A stretch of DNA of 64,000 nucleotides, from the NCBI RefSeq assembly GCF_025698545.1, contig NC_068565.1, positions 6,200,001 through 6,264,000 on the forward strand, read 5' to 3'. Of the stretch, positions 60,893 through 64,000 are shown in pieces. How positions within the stretch are numbered: the first letter of the stretch is position 1; every line of letters starts with the position of its first letter. Position numbers and translations under genes: made by a program. Under the pieces are notes generated by a model. It worked only from the letters and a program-made list of their open reading frames with translations. It was not told the DNA's origin and searched no databases. The stretch comes from Gossypium raimondii. Taxonomy: Eukaryota > Streptophyta > Magnoliopsida > Malvales > Malvaceae.

Positions 60893-61369
60893 TGTTAGAA
60901 GTCAAACCGACTTCTCAAAGTCGGAAAAGCATGAAGCTAAGAGTGGCTTTACAAATTGGTTTAAAACGTGGCATGAAATTAGTGGCAAAACAGCAACATG
61001 AAAGCTTGCTGAAAGTTTCTTAAAGATTGAAATTGTGTAATGATAATATAAGGATAAACAAAGCATCAACAGTGGAGCTTATTGGATAACCATGGATTTG
61101 CTCGAAGCTTTACAAGCTTATTACAGCAACCTTTAAGTCTATTTATGTTATGTTATAAATAGCTCTTATGTTAGTGTGTGTGCATCACAAGTGAAAGAAA
61201 TAGAGAAAAAAAAAAAAGGAATATTGTGTGTGCAGTAGAAAGTGGCGTGAGTTAGAGTAAAAAGAAACTAGCGGCAACTAGTAATTGAGAAATATATATA
61301 TATTTGTAATTTGCTATTGTGCGAGTAATAAAGATGTTTCGATTGTAAGGGTTAACTACGCTTCCAACA
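60893..61369 (+). repeat. 3' LTR of copia 4B
   Basis: TGTTAGAAGTCAAAC...CTTCCAACA, homologous to 36250-36752 but shorter in the AT tract. Confidence 0.78.
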
Positions 61370-63823
61370 TTTATCAACTCTGCCCGTATGCATTGCACAC
61401 TGTACTCAGCATGGTTACTAGTCACTCTCGATCAACATTACTTAACAATCCGCAGCTGTTAAGAGGAATTACCTGTATTTAGTATCTTTCCACCTTCAAC
61501 ATAATATATTTCAAGGCTCTTTGAATCATAACCTAGAGACCTTTTTCGAAAAAGAAACTTCGAGAACTTTCTGTACCTAATAGAATTTAATAACACGTTA
61601 TCTACATCCTCCTGATCAAATTCATTAACAAACCCATTCACATAACTGAATTCTAGGGTTCCTGTAAATTTCCCCCATGGCAGTACCTTTATTTAAATTA
61701 TCCAAATCCAGGTAAGCTTTTTTCTTTTGGTTTCCATCCCCATTGTGGCTTGTCTCCTTCCTCCATTTCGAAGTTCTAACCATCATCAACGTTGTTCCAA
61801 ACTTTTTCAAACACTTATCAATTTTTTATATAAAAAATTATTTTTTTCTCAATAAAATAATTTTTTAATAAAATGAAAAAGAGTCATGACAATGATGTCA
61901 TGTTGAAAGCAAACCCCAAAAGTTTTCTTGGTTACCTTATCTTGAAGGGGCTCTAAAAGATAAAGGTTTTTAACTGTTTTTTTTTTTAAAGTTATTCAAG
62001 AGTTTCAATTTCTTTTGTAAAATAAAATTTTATTTCTTGAATTTTATTTTATTTCGTGGTTTTTATTTTATCTTCACCGAATTCATTTATGAATGTGAAG
62101 TTGGATTATTTAATTTTGGATGTAAAGTTAGATTTCTAAGTTGGTATTATCAATAAAAGATATTTTTATGGAAGGAAGTAAGGATAATGTTAAGGAGAAA
62201 TTTCTTCCTGAAAATTTTCTTCCTTTCATTTTCCTAAGTAGATTGAGATAGAGTGGGATGGATTTGAGTGAAAAAGAAAGGTTGATGTGTAAGGCATAAT
62301 AATATATATATACAAATATTTTTTATATATAATTTCTTCCCCTATACATTATAGATGCTACATAATCTATTGCTAATAACATTATATTACAACATTATAG
62401 CATTCACCAAAAACTTAACTAAAGATATGAAGATATTTTTTCTCCAAGCTGTTTGCTTTTTATTTTTTGTTTTGTTCAACGGTGGTGTCAACCTTCGGGC
62501 TGGCTATTGCCTATCTATTTCTTCTCTCATTAACCCTTTCTTTCTTCCTTCTTCTCATCCACTATACATGTTTTCTCTCTTTTCAGTTTATAGATATATT
62601 TTGTGGGTATCTTTATTGTCTTCACAAGTTGTGATGGACAGATGACGGTGACTGTCGTTCATTAAAACCCCACTAACCACTAGTAATTTTTATTAGAATG
62701 TGGGTGGCTCTTCGTCAATTTCTTAATATGTTTCTGTTTTGAGAGTATTTTAAATTAATAAATGACTTCACGCGTCAATTTGGATCCGTATTATCTTAAG
62801 TTTTATATTTTTTTGTTCGTTTTTTTATTGTTTAATAAATATTCAGTTTTAGAAGTCTTTGTCTGCTCTTGTAGCACATTTTTTAGTCTTGCTTATGCAT
62901 GTAATCTTAGTTTTACAAGTGATTTTAAGGATGATTTTGTTGTCGTCCTCTCTAGTTTGATGAATGCTCGATTCCTTTGTCGATTTTTGCTCACTATTTT
63001 GGACCATTCGACGCTGATTTTCTTATCGTATTAAGTGCTTGCAATCATTCTAGATATATTGTGCTTGAGTTGTGACAAAGTCAATTGTCAACGTGTCATA
63101 ATGTTCAATTGATGCTGAGGCTAAAGCTTTCGTTGTGTTGATGGAGCTTGTCATTCATCATCTACGACGAGTGTTTGTTATTTTTTTCTCTGAATTGCAT
63201 GGTTCTATTTATTGAATAAATTAATAAATTTACCTTTAAAAAGAAAAACTAAAGATATGATGAAAAAGGAACCATGTGTACCAGGGAAAGTTAAAGCAGT
63301 ACATATAATTAAGGAACCACATAAGTTAATACTAGCCAATTTGGTAGCACTTGGTCATCAAAGACTAGAACAACTTTTTATGATTAAAATATTTATTTAG
63401 TAATTGATATATCGTTTTATTTAGAGAATATATAGTTAATTTTTTAAAACAATATAATTTTAATATCTTTTTAAATTACAAAAAAGGCTCAAACTAATAA
63501 TGAGAATAATGGTAATTAAGTTTAATTACTACTAATAATGTGAAATACTATGGTAATAATGTGAAATACTAATAATGAGAATCAATATATTCAAATATGC
63601 ATGAGAAATTAGCAAGAGTAATTGAGCCCCAGTTCTTTGTTGCTCAGACTCGATAAAATGAGAGTTATACTTGTGTGGACAGGGAAAGTGTGTTGGATTT
63701 GTCGGATTCTTAAAATTGAGTGAGAAAAGAAAAAGAAAGAAACAGAATCAACTGAAAATCGAGAAAATAAAGTTGAACGTGTCAAAAACAAGTAGAATGC
63801 TTTTTCTTTTCAACGTCAATTTC
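61370..63823. other. Intergenic flank, unit 2, no gene recognised
   Basis: Homologous to 36753-39371. It lacks about 230 bp present in unit 1 around 37655-37915. The open frame at 62762-63034 does not share its start and frame with the unit 1 equivalent. Confidence 0.45.
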
Positions 63824-64000
63824 ATGTGAATTACTATTCCTTCAACTTGGTTTGTCTTTTGCAATCATTACAATATTGATAATCAAGTTTATTGTAGATT
63901 AATCATTAATCTCTAGTATAAGAGCCTAGTTACTACTACTCACTCTCCATCAACTTTCCTCCAAATATAGCACTTCTTAATGTTTGTTTTGAGAAACTAC
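63824..64000 (+). promoter_or_regulatory. Upstream region of a third TNL (gene outside the window)
   Basis: It matches 39372-39570 closely, including CTCTAGTATAAGAGCCTAGT, CACTCTCCATCAACTTTCC and the last bases TTGTTTTGAGAAACTAC. In unit 2 that last base lies 134 bp before the TNL2 ATG. Confidence 0.7.

Larger units (their letters stand above)
55860..61369 (+). mobile_element. Copia element 4B: unit 2 copy of the decayed copia with unmatched ends
   Basis: Same layout as copia 4A: gag remnant, integrase ([13 protein letters not shown] near 58585), RT (CLYIDDMIFTRN at about 59970), RNase H near 60570 and a 3' LTR at 60893-61369. It contains two insertions absent from 4A (56789-58107 and 59455-59610) and retains 141 bp lost in 4A. 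The left edge is uncertain. Confidence 0.68.

Noticed and set aside
1..64000. CRISPR arrays, operons, defence islands, tRNA or rRNA genes
   Set aside because: None seen. The repeats are LTRs, MITEs, microsatellites or segmental duplication, and all genes found are eukaryotic in structure.

Overview
The window looks like nuclear DNA of a dicot plant. It has AT-rich intergenic DNA, GT-AG introns, TIR-NB-LRR (TNL) resistance genes, Ty1/copia elements with a tRNA-iMet-type primer site, long gypsy-like solo LTRs and a PIF/Harbinger element. The style of the TNLs and repeats suggests cotton (Gossypium, Malvaceae). That is recognition from memory, not a search result.

Layout. The window is a tandem array of one TNL unit (promoter, TNL gene, about 12-14 kb of repeat-filled flank). 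Unit 1 runs from about 6235 to 39371, unit 2 from about 39372 to 63823, and unit 3 begins at about 63824. By alignment to unit 2, the third TNL start codon should lie about 134 bp past the window end. Positions 1-6234 are unique flank: a small MITE-like inverted repeat and a nested pair of solo LTRs (inner 1924-4020 inside outer 1590-5125, both with exact 5-bp target duplications).

Unit 1 carries a dead TNL (TNL1, 6570-25126). It is interrupted in exon 1 by a copia element (7009-11990), in intron 2 by a complete 6.5-kb Harbinger element (13308-19850, with an intact-looking DDE transposase and a damaged Myb-like partner gene), and in exon 6 by an antisense 2.5-kb solo LTR (21972-24460). It also has stop codons and small indels. 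Unit 2 carries TNL2 (39704-44052), with seven recognisable exons and the TIR, NB-ARC, LRR and C-JID parts. As written it has four frameshifts, all 1-2 base losses in homopolymer or dinucleotide runs. If those four were reversed the exon lengths sum to an exact multiple of three (1231 residues). A second copia element (44047-48886) sits at its extreme 3' end.

The two flanks (about 25.1-39.4 kb and 48.9-63.8 kb) are homologous throughout. Both hold the same hAT-like MITE, the same decayed copia element with two LTRs, and the same second decayed copia with an unmatched 3' LTR. Unit-specific insertions and deletions give a relative order of events. After removing unit-specific insertions the units are about 18.5 and 18.1 kb. 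I saw no tRNA, rRNA, CRISPR, operon or prokaryotic feature. I found no clearly new biological system. The strongest leads are the TNL2 reading frame, the predicted third TNL, the Harbinger element with intact transposase, and small structured motifs in the LTRs.
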